Shown piece by piece: positions 56,637-64,000 of a stretch of DNA of 64,000 nucleotides. Position 1 is the stretch's first letter. Every line of letters begins with the position of its first letter. The stretch is from Alcaligenes ammonioxydans (lineage in GTDB: Bacteria > Pseudomonadota > Gammaproteobacteria > Burkholderiales > Burkholderiaceae_B), in assembly GCF_019343455.1 (NCBI RefSeq), contig NZ_CP049362.1, forward strand, positions 2,108,001 to 2,172,000, given 5' to 3'. Made by a program: the position numbers and the translations under genes. The notes below the pieces were generated by a model that worked only from the letters and a program-made list of their open reading frames with translations, did no database searches and was not told where the DNA came from.

Positions 56637-57437
56637 ATGGATATCAGCTTGTTATGCTCGCAAGGCCGTGTTGCGGACCGCACTGACAATACCTTGGCAG
56701 GCTCCCGCTATACAGCACAGCATCTTGCGGCCTTACTGGGCAAAAAAGAAATTACAGTCGGTCAGCTCAGCCCGGCTGAAAAAGACAAATGGCCCGAAAG
56801 TCTGGATAAAGCCCGTCCACACTTGGAAAAAATGGCCGCTGCCCTCAGCCAGGAGCTCAGCAAGAACAAGCGGGTCATCCTGACCACCAGCACCTGTCCC
56901 ACCAGCCTGGCCACCATTCCTGAAGTCGTAAAAAAATATCCTGATATCAAGCTGCTTTGGTTTGATGGCCACGGCGACTTCAACACCCCTACCAGCAGCG
57001 ATTCGGGATATCTGGGTGGCATGGTGGTCAGCGCCGTCTGTGGAGTCTGGGACGCCGAGCTGGATGCCACCATCCCTCCCGAGAACGTGATTATCGTCGG
57101 CGCCCATGATATCGACGCTGCCGAGCAGATCCTGCTGGAGCAGCACCGCGTTCGCGTCATCCCACCCGCCCACGTAAAGCCCGAGACGATTCTTCCGCTG
57201 ATTGGGGACTCGCCAATCTGGATTCACGTGGATTGGGATGTGCTGGAACCCGGCAACGTGCCCGCCGAATACAAAGTCAAGGGTGGAATCACCCTGGAGC
57301 AATTGCGCGCCATTTTCCGTGCCCTGCCGATTGATCAGGTCAAAGGTCTGGAGCTGGCCGAGTTCAGCGCGCAGGACGACGACAACCAGCCGTGGCTAAA
57401 CAATATTGAAACCCTCGTCACTGACTTACTGAACTAG
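56637..57437 (+). CDS. N-omega-hydroxy-L-arginine amidinohydrolase, DcsB-like arginase-family enzyme
   Basis: Predicted to split N-hydroxyarginine into ornithine and hydroxyurea. 266 residues of the ureohydrolase fold. Metal ligands are present in FDGHGDFNTP (Asp110, His112, Asp114) and HVDWDVLEP (His197, Asp199, Asp201). The GGDH motif that gives arginases their first metal-binding His is replaced by STCPTS with Cys87, as I recall for Streptomyces DcsB. The N-terminal SQGRVADR and the stretch TSSDSGYLGGMV match my memory of DcsB and not agmatinase. First gene of the operon, 31 bases ahead of the heme hydroxylase. An arginase or agmatinase role is less likely. Confidence 0.82.
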   Translation: MDISLLCSQGRVADRTDNTLAGSRYTAQHLAALLGKKEITVGQLSPAEKDKWPESLDKARPHLEKMAAALSQELSKNKRVILTTSTCPTSLATIPEVVKKYPDIKLLWFDGHGDFNTPTSSDSGYLGGMVVSAVCGVWDAELDATIPPENVIIVGAHDIDAAEQILLEQHRVRVIPPAHVKPETILPLIGDSPIWIHVDWDVLEPGNVPAEYKVKGGITLEQLRAIFRALPIDQVKGLELAEFSAQDDDNQPWLNNIETLVTDLLN

Positions 57438-57468
57438 TCTTGCTGTCACACCGCCCCGGGAGGAGAGA

Positions 57469-58218
57469 ATGTTGATTTCACAGCAGGATCTGCACGAGAA
57501 GCTGCCGTCAATGCAGGCGTGGGAAAACACAGCATGGAATGAAATCGAGCAAAAAATACAAAATCCCGATTTCCCCTGCATCTTCAGTCTGAAAGCATGG
57601 AAAATCCAGTCCCTCTATCTGGTGTTCTGTCATAAAGGATCACCCGGCAACGAGTATGAGGATTTTATTCAGGGCCTGAAGTCGTATTCCGAGTTCATCA
57701 TCACCACCCCTGAAAGCGAGCGGCTGTTCAATCCCTTGCTCGTGGTTTTCTCGCCGGATTTTCACGATGGCCACAGCCTGCTGGCCCATGGTTGGGAAGC
57801 ACTCAATCACGCGCATCGCCATGATCCCTCCCCTTGGCCGGACAGCGTCTCTCGCAACCCCGATGACGCCAGCTGGAGCTTTTGTTTCTGCGGGATTGAA
57901 TACTTTATCAATATGAGCTCTCCGGAGCACATTCAACTGCAAAACCGAAACCTGGGCTCTCATCTTGTATTCGTGATCAATGCACGCCGAAACTTTGATC
58001 TGGTTGCCAATGGGCAAACACCCGATGGCCAAGCCACCCGTACACGGATCAGGGACCGGGTCGCCGACTACAACCAGGGTTTCAGACCGGTGGAACTCGG
58101 TTCCTACGGCACCGTCGAGAATCTGGAGTGGAAACAATACCAACTTTCAGAACCGCAGGTACCGCGTCCGGCCATCTGCCCTTTCACACAGAAAAAAACG
58201 GGAGAAAATTTTGCCTAA
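57469..58218 (+). CDS. YqcI/YcgG-family heme-dependent N-hydroxylase, DcsA/GntA-like
   Basis: 249 residues. The family is known from DcsA (L-arginine to N-hydroxyarginine in D-cycloserine synthesis) and GntA (enduracididine in guanitoxin synthesis). Family marks: FPC near residue 35-37, SWSFCFCGIEYFINMSSPEH near 136, the NRNLGSHLVFVINARRNF stretch (159-176), RIRDRV near 193, and LGSYGTVENLEWKQYQL near 210, ending ICPF. In DcsA the protein binds heme; the axial ligand cannot be placed here. GGGAGGAGAG precedes the ATG. Immediately beside the DcsB-like gene, so arginine is the natural substrate. Confidence 0.78.
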   Translation: MLISQQDLHEKLPSMQAWENTAWNEIEQKIQNPDFPCIFSLKAWKIQSLYLVFCHKGSPGNEYEDFIQGLKSYSEFIITTPESERLFNPLLVVFSPDFHDGHSLLAHGWEALNHAHRHDPSPWPDSVSRNPDDASWSFCFCGIEYFINMSSPEHIQLQNRNLGSHLVFVINARRNFDLVANGQTPDGQATRTRIRDRVADYNQGFRPVELGSYGTVENLEWKQYQLSEPQVPRPAICPFTQKKTGENFA

Positions 58219-59119
58219 CAATGACAAAAACAAAGGCCTGATAGAGCTCTTGCTCGCCATGATCATGATGGGCACAGTGGGCCTGTTCGTTATCGAATCG
58301 GGTCAAAATGCCTACAACGTCGTCTTTTATCGATGCCTGCTGGGCTCGGTTTTTCTGCTGATCTACTGCCTGGCGAGCAAGAAATTCAGCGATAGCCAGC
58401 TTACGGCCCGAAACCTGATGCTCATTATTGCCAGCGGCATATTCCTGGTCTTTAACTGGGCTTTGCTGTTCGAGTCCTTCAAGGTCGCCTCCATTTCGAC
58501 CTCCACCACGATCTACCACACCCAGCCCTTTTTCTTTTTGATCATCTGGTCGGTCATCTTCAAGGAAAAGACCGAAAAATCCAAACTGTTCTGGATGCTT
58601 ATTGCGTTTGTAGGGGTAGCGCTGGTCGCCGATCTTGCCCAGACCTACGACTCGCTGTCCTTCGCCCAACTATGGGGAACACTGCTGGCTCTTTCCGCTG
58701 CCGTGTTATGGGCCTTGTCCGCCGTCCTCGTCAAGTTCCTGTCTCAGATTTCGCCGTTTATCGTCACCCTGATACAGCTGGTGGTAGGAATTTTCGTGCT
58801 TTTCCCCTTTGCCGAACTACAGACTGTGGGAACGATCACCCCGACTCAATGGGCCTGTCTGGTCACGCTCGGCCTGGTGCACACCTGCTTGACCTATGTC
58901 TTGATGTACTCGTCCTATAAAAAACTGCCGGCCAGCACCATTGCCATCATGACGTTCATCTACCCGGCCGTCGCCATCTTCATTGACTATCAGTTCTACG
59001 ATCAAAGCCTGAACGGTTTCCAAATTGCCGGGATTTTCATGATTTTCCTGAGCAGCTATGCCTCCACGCAGAATTTGAAGTTCCCCTTCAAATTATTCAG
59101 CCGTCAAGAAACACAATAA
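58211..59119 (+). CDS. EamA/DMT-family exporter (TTG start)
   Basis: 302-residue inner-membrane protein with ten hydrophobic segments and two EamA repeats (second-repeat boundary near AQLWGTLLALSAAVLW, residue 155). The start is TTG 58211, overlapping the hydroxylase stop by eight bases, with GGGAGA just upstream; there is no ATG in a suitable position. Position in the operon suggests export of the pathway product or an intermediate, thus self-protection; the cycloserine cluster also has a membrane protein, DcsJ. Substrate is inference only. Confidence 0.85.
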   Translation: MPNNDKNKGLIELLLAMIMMGTVGLFVIESGQNAYNVVFYRCLLGSVFLLIYCLASKKFSDSQLTARNLMLIIASGIFLVFNWALLFESFKVASISTSTTIYHTQPFFFLIIWSVIFKEKTEKSKLFWMLIAFVGVALVADLAQTYDSLSFAQLWGTLLALSAAVLWALSAVLVKFLSQISPFIVTLIQLVVGIFVLFPFAELQTVGTITPTQWACLVTLGLVHTCLTYVLMYSSYKKLPASTIAIMTFIYPAVAIFIDYQFYDQSLNGFQIAGIFMIFLSSYASTQNLKFPFKLFSRQETQ

Positions 59120-59133
59120 ACCCTCTCATCCCT

Positions 59134-60126
59134 ATGACAATCCATCATTCCATTCTGGACACGATCGGCAACACGCCCATCGTCAAACTCAACAACACCG
59201 CCCCCGAAGGGGTTGAGCTTTTCGTCAAACTCGAATCGTTCAACCCGGGTGGGTCGGTGAAGGACCGGCTGGCCCTGTCGGTCATCCTGGACGCGGAGGC
59301 CAAGGGTGAGCTCAAGCCCGGAGACACCATCATCGAATGCACCTCGGGCAATGTCGGGATCGCGCTTGCCATGGTGGCCGCCGCACGCTGCTACAAGTTC
59401 ATCGCCGTCATGGGGGATAACTATTCAATGGAACGCCGCAAACTGATTCGGGCGCTGGGCGGCGAGGTCATTCTGATTCCGGGGCATCTGGGCAGCAGCG
59501 GCGGCAATAAAATCGCGGATGAGCTGGCCCGAGAAAATGGCTGGTTCCGGCCCCGGCAATTTGAAAACCCAGCCAATCCCAGTTATCACCGCATGACGAC
59601 CGCCTCCGAGATTCTCAGTAACTTCGCCGGCAAACGACTGGACTATCTGGTGACGGGTTTTGGAACCAGCGGAACGCTGACCGGCGTGGGGCAAATGCTG
59701 AAGCTGGCTCGACCAGACATCAACATTGTCGTGGCCGAGCCCGAGAACGCCCAGATCCTGGCTAAAGGTCACTGGGAAGTCCATCAGATCCAGGGCTGGA
59801 CGCCGGATTTTGTCCCCAGCTTGCTCGATCGCGATGTCATCGATTCGCTGGTAACGATCACTGGGCAACAAGCTCTGGAAACCGCCCGGCTCATGGCCGC
59901 CAAGGAAGGAATTCTGGTGGGCATTTCGGCGGGCGCCACCATTGCGACAGCAATGCGACTGGCTCAATCTGCGGCACCTGGCAGTGTCATCCTGGCTATG
60001 GCTCCCGATACCGGCGAGCGCTATCTCAGCACCGAACTGTTCAATGAGCTGGGTCAGCTGGAAACCGACCCTGGCATCCGATACTGGGAATCGGCCCTGC
60101 AAACCCTTGAAAACAGCGAGGCCTGA
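59134..60126 (+). CDS. O-ureido-L-serine synthase-like PLP enzyme (DcsD-like, cysteine synthase family)
   Basis: 330 residues of the CysK/CysM fold. PLP Lys43 in GGSVKDRL, phosphate loop GFGTSGTLTGVG and ISAGATIAT, C-terminal PDTGERYLST. The substrate loop reads ECTSGNVGI (69-76), where ordinary cysteine synthases have TSGNTG, and MGDNYSMERRKLIRALGG replaces the usual sulphide-enzyme text; both agree with my memory of DcsD, which joins O-acetylserine and hydroxyurea to O-ureido-L-serine. It begins 14 bases after the exporter stop. No serine O-acetyltransferase is present, so O-acetylserine would come from the general cysteine pathway. Confidence 0.78.
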   Translation: MTIHHSILDTIGNTPIVKLNNTAPEGVELFVKLESFNPGGSVKDRLALSVILDAEAKGELKPGDTIIECTSGNVGIALAMVAAARCYKFIAVMGDNYSMERRKLIRALGGEVILIPGHLGSSGGNKIADELARENGWFRPRQFENPANPSYHRMTTASEILSNFAGKRLDYLVTGFGTSGTLTGVGQMLKLARPDINIVVAEPENAQILAKGHWEVHQIQGWTPDFVPSLLDRDVIDSLVTITGQQALETARLMAAKEGILVGISAGATIATAMRLAQSAAPGSVILAMAPDTGERYLSTELFNELGQLETDPGIRYWESALQTLENSEA

Positions 60127-60128
60127 TC

Positions 60129-61385
60129 ATGAGCACCGCCTTGAGCGCCAACACTGAAACAGTCCGCATCAATATTGACAGACTGTGGGACTCACTGGAA
60201 AAAATGGCCGAAACCGGCCCAGGCATTGCTGGAGGCTGCAATCGACAAGCCCTGACCGACGAAGACGATAAAGGACGCAAGCTGTTCGTAGAGTGGTGTC
60301 AACAGGCCGGTCTGTCCGTTACGGTCGATCAAATGGGTACCCTCTTTGCGAGTCGGCCCGGCAGCGACCCGCAGGCAGCTGGCATCTATATTGGTTCTCA
60401 TCTGGATACCCAACCGACGGGCGGGAAATACGATGGCGTCCTGGGCGTATTAAGCGGTCTGGAAGTAGTACGCACCCTTAATGATCATGGCATCCGTACT
60501 CAACGCCCGATCGTCATCAGCAACTGGACCAACGAGGAAGGCTCCCGCTTCGCCCCCTCCATGCTCGCCTCAGCCGTCTTTGCAGGGGTCTATTCCTTGG
60601 AGTATGCACATGGCCTGAAAGACCAGGCGGGCATCACGCTTGGCCAGGAACTGACGCGTCTGGGCTGGCTAGGGTCAGAACCTGTGGGCAAACGCACGAT
60701 GCACGCCTATCTGGAATACCACATCGAGCAGGGCCCCATTCTGGAGGCTCAGCACAAAACGGTGGGGGTGGTCACGCACTGTCAGGGCCAATCCTGGCTG
60801 GAGGTGACCTTGACGGGACGTTCAGCTCACACCGGCTCCACTCCCATGACCATGCGCGCTAACGCCGGTTTGGCGATGGCACGCATTATCGATGCGGTCG
60901 ACCACATTGCCATGGCCCATCAGCCCAATGCAGCCGGCTCCGTGGGGCAGATCAAGGTCTATCCCAACTCCCGCAACGTTCTGCCCGCCAAAGTCATCTT
61001 CACCATCGATATACGGGCGGCAGACAAACATAAATTCGACCGGATCTGCACTTTGGTCAGGGACAAAATCCGCGAGATCAGTCATGCCCATGGCGTGGCC
61101 TTCTCCATTGAAAAAATAGGCCACTACGATCCTGTCGAATTTGATGCTGACATGACGGGAATCATTCGCCAGGCTGCTGAGGACATGAACTATCCACACA
61201 TGGATATCACGTCGGGCGCCGGACACGACGCCACCTGGATTGCCCGTGTGGCGCCCACCGCCATGATCTTTTGTCCTTGTGTCGGCGGCGTCTCCCATAA
61301 CGAATCGGAAGCGATTTCCCCGGAATGGGCGCAGGCGGGAGCCAATGTCTTGCTGCAAACCGCCCTGCAACTGGCCAATACCTAA
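60129..61385 (+). CDS. M20-family carbamoyl amidohydrolase (HyuC/AllC/beta-ureidopropionase type)
   Basis: 418 residues. Di-metal site: His91 and Asp102 in SHLDTQPTGGKYDG, Glu136-Glu137 in NEEG, His198 in EYHIEQGP and His390 in SHNESE. These are the marks of N-carbamoyl-amino-acid, allantoate and ureidopropionate hydrolases, all of which remove a carbamoyl (ureido) group. It starts two bases after the DcsD-like gene, so coupling is strong. Inferred substrates are O-ureidoserine (giving O-amino-serine, ammonia and CO2) or hydroxyurea. This gene has no counterpart in the D-cycloserine cluster as I know it. Confidence 0.82.
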   Translation: MSTALSANTETVRINIDRLWDSLEKMAETGPGIAGGCNRQALTDEDDKGRKLFVEWCQQAGLSVTVDQMGTLFASRPGSDPQAAGIYIGSHLDTQPTGGKYDGVLGVLSGLEVVRTLNDHGIRTQRPIVISNWTNEEGSRFAPSMLASAVFAGVYSLEYAHGLKDQAGITLGQELTRLGWLGSEPVGKRTMHAYLEYHIEQGPILEAQHKTVGVVTHCQGQSWLEVTLTGRSAHTGSTPMTMRANAGLAMARIIDAVDHIAMAHQPNAAGSVGQIKVYPNSRNVLPAKVIFTIDIRAADKHKFDRICTLVRDKIREISHAHGVAFSIEKIGHYDPVEFDADMTGIIRQAAEDMNYPHMDITSGAGHDATWIARVAPTAMIFCPCVGGVSHNESEAISPEWAQAGANVLLQTALQLANT

Positions 61386-61430
61386 GGTGCCCCCACGGGC
61401 TTCACCGCCCGACCGGCTCCTCCAGGCCGC

Positions 61431-61949
61431 TCAGTCCAAAGGCAGCAAGCAATGCATAAAGCGTGCTTGCTGCCCATATTGCCGCAGCTTGTTTTCCAGG
61501 ACCGCGGGCTCCATGCCCTGTACAGGCTGATACCCCCGTTTGAGCCAATAGTCGACCGACGGCCCCAACGACACCAAACTACCCCGACGCAACCCCCGTT
61601 GCCGCGCATACTGCCGGCCGGTACGCAGCAGCGCCCCTGCAATGCCACGGCCCTGTCCATGGCGTCGCACGGCACAATCGTGAATGAACCATTGATCGGC
61701 CAGCGAAGGCAACTCTTCAAGCGTGTCTCCCAGCGAGGGAGGTAACAGCCCTGCCCAGGGATAAGACACCAGATACCCCTGCAATTGACCGTCCCGGTCA
61801 CGTGCTACCCAACAGCTCTCGGGGGACAGATCCAGACGGTTCTGATAAAAGTGGCGGTCTTCCAGAATATCTGTGTCATACACATCGGCCTGAACGTCCA
61901 GCACCTGGTCCAGGTCGTGCAAACGCATTAACTCAATCTGTAAGGTCAT
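61431..61949 (-). CDS. GNAT-family N-acetyltransferase
   Basis: 172 residues; acetyl-CoA site RRHGQGRGIAGALLRTG (near 95-110) with the Q/RxxGxG/A signature. Acceptor unknown. The ATG at 61949 lacks a Shine-Dalgarno; ATG 61973 or GTG 61979 could also serve. It converges on the biosynthetic operon with 45 bases between the stops, and is an outsider to it by strand. Confidence 0.8.
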   Translation of the reverse strand: MTLQIELMRLHDLDQVLDVQADVYDTDILEDRHFYQNRLDLSPESCWVARDRDGQLQGYLVSYPWAGLLPPSLGDTLEELPSLADQWFIHDCAVRRHGQGRGIAGALLRTGRQYARQRGLRRGSLVSLGPSVDYWLKRGYQPVQGMEPAVLENKLRQYGQQARFMHCLLPLD

Positions 61950-61997
61950 AACAGCTACACGGCGGCCCAACATCACCACCGTGCCATTTCACTCGGT

Positions 61998-62483
61998 TTA
62001 ATCGCGGAAGTTATCGTACTGCAAGGGCAGTTCCACATCGGTCTGCTTCAACAAAGCGATGGCCGCCTGCAAATCATCACGCTTTTTGCCGGTAACGCGC
62101 AGCTTCTCGCCTTGAATCTGGGTCTCCACCTTAAGTTTGGCATTCTTGATGGCGGCAATCAGCTTCTTGGACGTAGGCTGATCCAACCCCTGACGCACCT
62201 TCACTTTCTGACGCGCACCTGCCACATTCTCCAGCACCTTCTCGGTTTCCAGACAGCGCACATCAATGCCACGGGCGGCAATACGGCCACGCAGAATCTG
62301 CATCATCTGCTCGAGCTGAAAAACGCTGGGAGCCGACTGCAAAATCGTGGTTTCATCCTCAAGTTCAAATTTGGCATCCGTACCTTTGAAGTCAAAACGG
62401 GTGGCCAGCTCGCGGCTGGCCTGTTCGACTGCGTTACGCAGCTCGTGCGTGTTGACCTCGGATACAACGTCAAAAGATGGCAT
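61998..62483 (-). CDS. yajQ: YajQ-family nucleotide-binding protein
   Basis: 161 residues, two ferredoxin-like lobes. Starts MPSFDVVSEVNTHELRNAV; the segments RFDFKGTDA and LQAAIALLKQ near the end are typical. Relatives bind tRNA/GTP or c-di-GMP and affect regulators; the exact role is unknown. Confidence 0.93.
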   Translation of the reverse strand: MPSFDVVSEVNTHELRNAVEQASRELATRFDFKGTDAKFELEDETTILQSAPSVFQLEQMMQILRGRIAARGIDVRCLETEKVLENVAGARQKVKVRQGLDQPTSKKLIAAIKNAKLKVETQIQGEKLRVTGKKRDDLQAAIALLKQTDVELPLQYDNFRD

Positions 62484-62557
62484 TCCTAACCGTCCTGTTC
62501 CATAAGTGCCTACAGGCCGCCCGAAGCGACCTGTGTGCTTTTTAAATAACGCCGGCC

Positions 62558-64000
62558 TCAGTCCGAAGCGACTTGCTTGGCCTGCTGACGCAGCGCGAAT
62601 TTCTGTATTTTACCGGTTGCCGTTTTGGGCAATTCCATAAAACTGAAATATCGCGGTATTTTAAAGCCAGCCAGGTGTTGCCGGCAATGCGCGCGCAACT
62701 CCTCGACCGTGACCTGGGCGCCAGGGCGCAGTTCGACATAGACATGCGGCGCTTCGCCCCAGCGCTCGTCGGGCTGGGCAACGACGGCCGCCGCCTGCAC
62801 CGCCGGATGCCGGTACATGACATCCTCAATTTCAATAGAGGAAATATTCTCGCCCCCGGAAATGATGATGTCCTTGCTACGATCCTTGATGCGCACATAG
62901 CCATCGGGTTCACACACCGCCAGATCGCCGGTATGAAACCACCCCGCTCCCAGGGATTCCTGGGTAGCCTCGGGGTTTTTCAGATACCCCTTCATGGTGA
63001 TATTGCCGCGGAACATGATCTCACCCATGGTCTGACCGTCTGCCGGAACCGGCTGCATGGTTTGCGGGTCCAGAACCTTGACCGCCCCTTGCAGGTGATA
63101 ACGCACCCCCTGTCGGGCGTTGCGCTGCGCGCGCTCCTGGATGCCCAGCTCATTCCAGGGAGCGTGCTGCGCACAGACGGACGCCGGACCGTAGGTTTCG
63201 GTCAGCCCATACACATGGGTCAGCGCAAAACCCATGCGCTCCATGCCCTCGATCATGGTGGCCGGTGGAGCCGCACCCGCCACCATGGCGGACACGCCTT
63301 TGGGCAAACGAGACTTCAGGGTTTCATCGGCATTGACCAGCAAGGAGTGCACGATGGGCGCGCCACAGTAATGGGTAACACCGTAATCGACCATATTGTC
63401 GACCATGGCCTGCGCTTCCACTTTACGCAAACAGACATTCACACCGGCACGAGCCGCGATCACCCAAGGGAAAGTCCAGCCATTGCAATGGAACATGGGC
63501 AAGGTCCACAAGTAAACGGCATGCTTGGGCATGTCCCACTCCAGCACGTTGGACAGCGCCCCCAGATACGCCCCCCGATGATGATAGACCACGCCTTTTG
63601 GCTTGCCCGTTGTGCCACTGGTGTAATTCAGGGCAATCGCGTCCCACTCGTTGGCCGGCAGTTGCCAATCGTAATCTGGATCTCCACCATCCACAAACGC
63701 TTCATAAGTTTGCGAACCGATCCCTTCGGCCCCTTGGTCGAAATAGGGGTCCACCACATCAATGACCAGGATGGGCGCTTTGCTCTCACGCAGGCTCAAG
63801 GCTTCCTTCATGACGGCGGCAAACTCGCTGTCGACCAGCACGGCCCGTGCTTCACCATGATCGAGCATATAGGCGATGGTACTGGCATCCAGACGGGTAT
63901 TGAGCGTATTCAAAACGGCACCACACATGGGTACGCCGAAATGTGCCTGCACCATGGGAGGCGTGTTGGGAAGCATCACGGCCACGGTATCGCCCTTGCC
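62558..64000 (-). CDS. Acyl-CoA synthetase (AMP-forming), N-terminus outside the window
   Basis: Activates a carboxylic acid to the acyl-CoA through an acyl-adenylate. The 480 visible residues hold the P-loop YTSGTTGKPKGVVYHH, LYGLTETYG-type A5 (VYGLTETYGPA), GWFHTGDLA, the A8 hinge KDRSKDIIISGGENIS and catalytic Lys in TATGKIQKFALRQQ. The frame is open to base 64000, so about 60 N-terminal residues are missing. MFHCNGWTFPW is typical of medium/aromatic-chain ligases of the AlkK type; substrate unknown. Confidence 0.93.
   Translation of the reverse strand, partial: GKGDTVAVMLPNTPPMVQAHFGVPMCGAVLNTLNTRLDASTIAYMLDHGEARAVLVDSEFAAVMKEALSLRESKAPILVIDVVDPYFDQGAEGIGSQTYEAFVDGGDPDYDWQLPANEWDAIALNYTSGTTGKPKGVVYHHRGAYLGALSNVLEWDMPKHAVYLWTLPMFHCNGWTFPWVIAARAGVNVCLRKVEAQAMVDNMVDYGVTHYCGAPIVHSLLVNADETLKSRLPKGVSAMVAGAAPPATMIEGMERMGFALTHVYGLTETYGPASVCAQHAPWNELGIQERAQRNARQGVRYHLQGAVKVLDPQTMQPVPADGQTMGEIMFRGNITMKGYLKNPEATQESLGAGWFHTGDLAVCEPDGYVRIKDRSKDIIISGGENISSIEIEDVMYRHPAVQAAAVVAQPDERWGEAPHVYVELRPGAQVTVEELRAHCRQHLAGFKIPRYFSFMELPKTATGKIQKFALRQQAKQVASD

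Noticed and set aside
56637..57437. Agmatinase or arginase of polyamine/urea metabolism
   Set aside because: The first metal-binding His motif is absent and the neighbours are a hydroxylase and a ureidoserine synthase-like enzyme, not polyamine genes.
56637..61385. Complete D-cycloserine biosynthetic cluster
   Set aside because: No racemase, no ATP-grasp cyclase, no O-acetyltransferase and no D-Ala-D-Ala ligase were found in or beside the operon.
56637..61385. The Dirammox (dnf) ammonia-oxidation cluster known from Alcaligenes
   Set aside because: As I recall, dnf contains a diiron oxygenase, a reductase and a glutamine amidotransferase; none of these is here.

Overview
The window is a 64 kb chromosomal segment of a betaproteobacterium of the family Alcaligenaceae, almost certainly Alcaligenes faecalis or a close relative. 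The strongest taxonomic marker is a gene at 36560-39010. Conceptually read through one stop codon, it has the length and processing layout known for A. faecalis penicillin G acylase: 26-residue signal, 202-residue alpha chain, 37-residue spacer, 551-residue beta chain starting at Ser266. Most of the segment is core genome with high GC and ordinary operons.

Layout. 1-6303 (minus): tripartite RND efflux pump (adaptor, pump, outer-membrane channel) followed by pdxJ. 6612-9350 (minus): three-gene ABC importer. 9449-13629: a spermidine-synthase-like protein, a decayed beta-barrel remnant, bktB thiolase, a universal stress protein, a PEP-mutase/isocitrate-lyase-family enzyme and a 46-residue protein. 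13912-17505: LysR regulator, biodegradative-type Orn/Lys/Arg decarboxylase, tRNA-Cys. 18068-22418: xthA, a small unknown gene, gmk, rpoZ and rsh (spoT), linking nucleotide metabolism with the stringent response. 22555-31048: azlCD, M23 peptidase, ppiD, ugpQ, rlmJ, rluF, ubiC and an MFS carrier. 31138-35269: aldo/keto reductase, P-II protein, MscS-type channel, argH. 35436-41483: an accessory patch with an atypical ROK kinase, the broken penicillin acylase, a FAD oxidoreductase and a divergent TetR regulator with two matching operators. 41802-49117: rlmD, nlpD-pcm-surE (without the usual rpoS), plsY, tsaD, purine permease. 49238-56294: thioredoxin, DUF2024 plus redoxin, yigZ, ybiT, ldcA, tadA and a YadGH-like ABC exporter. 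61431-64000: GNAT, yajQ and a truncated acyl-CoA synthetase.

The most unusual region is 56637-61385, a tightly packed five-gene operon behind an AT-rich leader with two consensus-like promoters. It encodes a DcsB-like arginase-family hydrolase, a DcsA/GntA-like (YqcI/YcgG) heme N-hydroxylase, an EamA exporter, a DcsD-like O-ureidoserine synthase and an HyuC/AllC-type carbamoyl amidohydrolase. The first steps are those of D-cycloserine biosynthesis (arginine to N-hydroxyarginine to hydroxyurea to O-ureido-L-serine). The racemase, the ATP-grasp cyclase and the O-acetyltransferase are absent, and a carbamoylase is present instead. I infer a shortened or diverted pathway making O-ureido-L-serine, O-amino-L-serine or a hydroxylamine-type product, with its own exporter.

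All functional calls come from reading the sequence and recalling families; no search or alignment was run.
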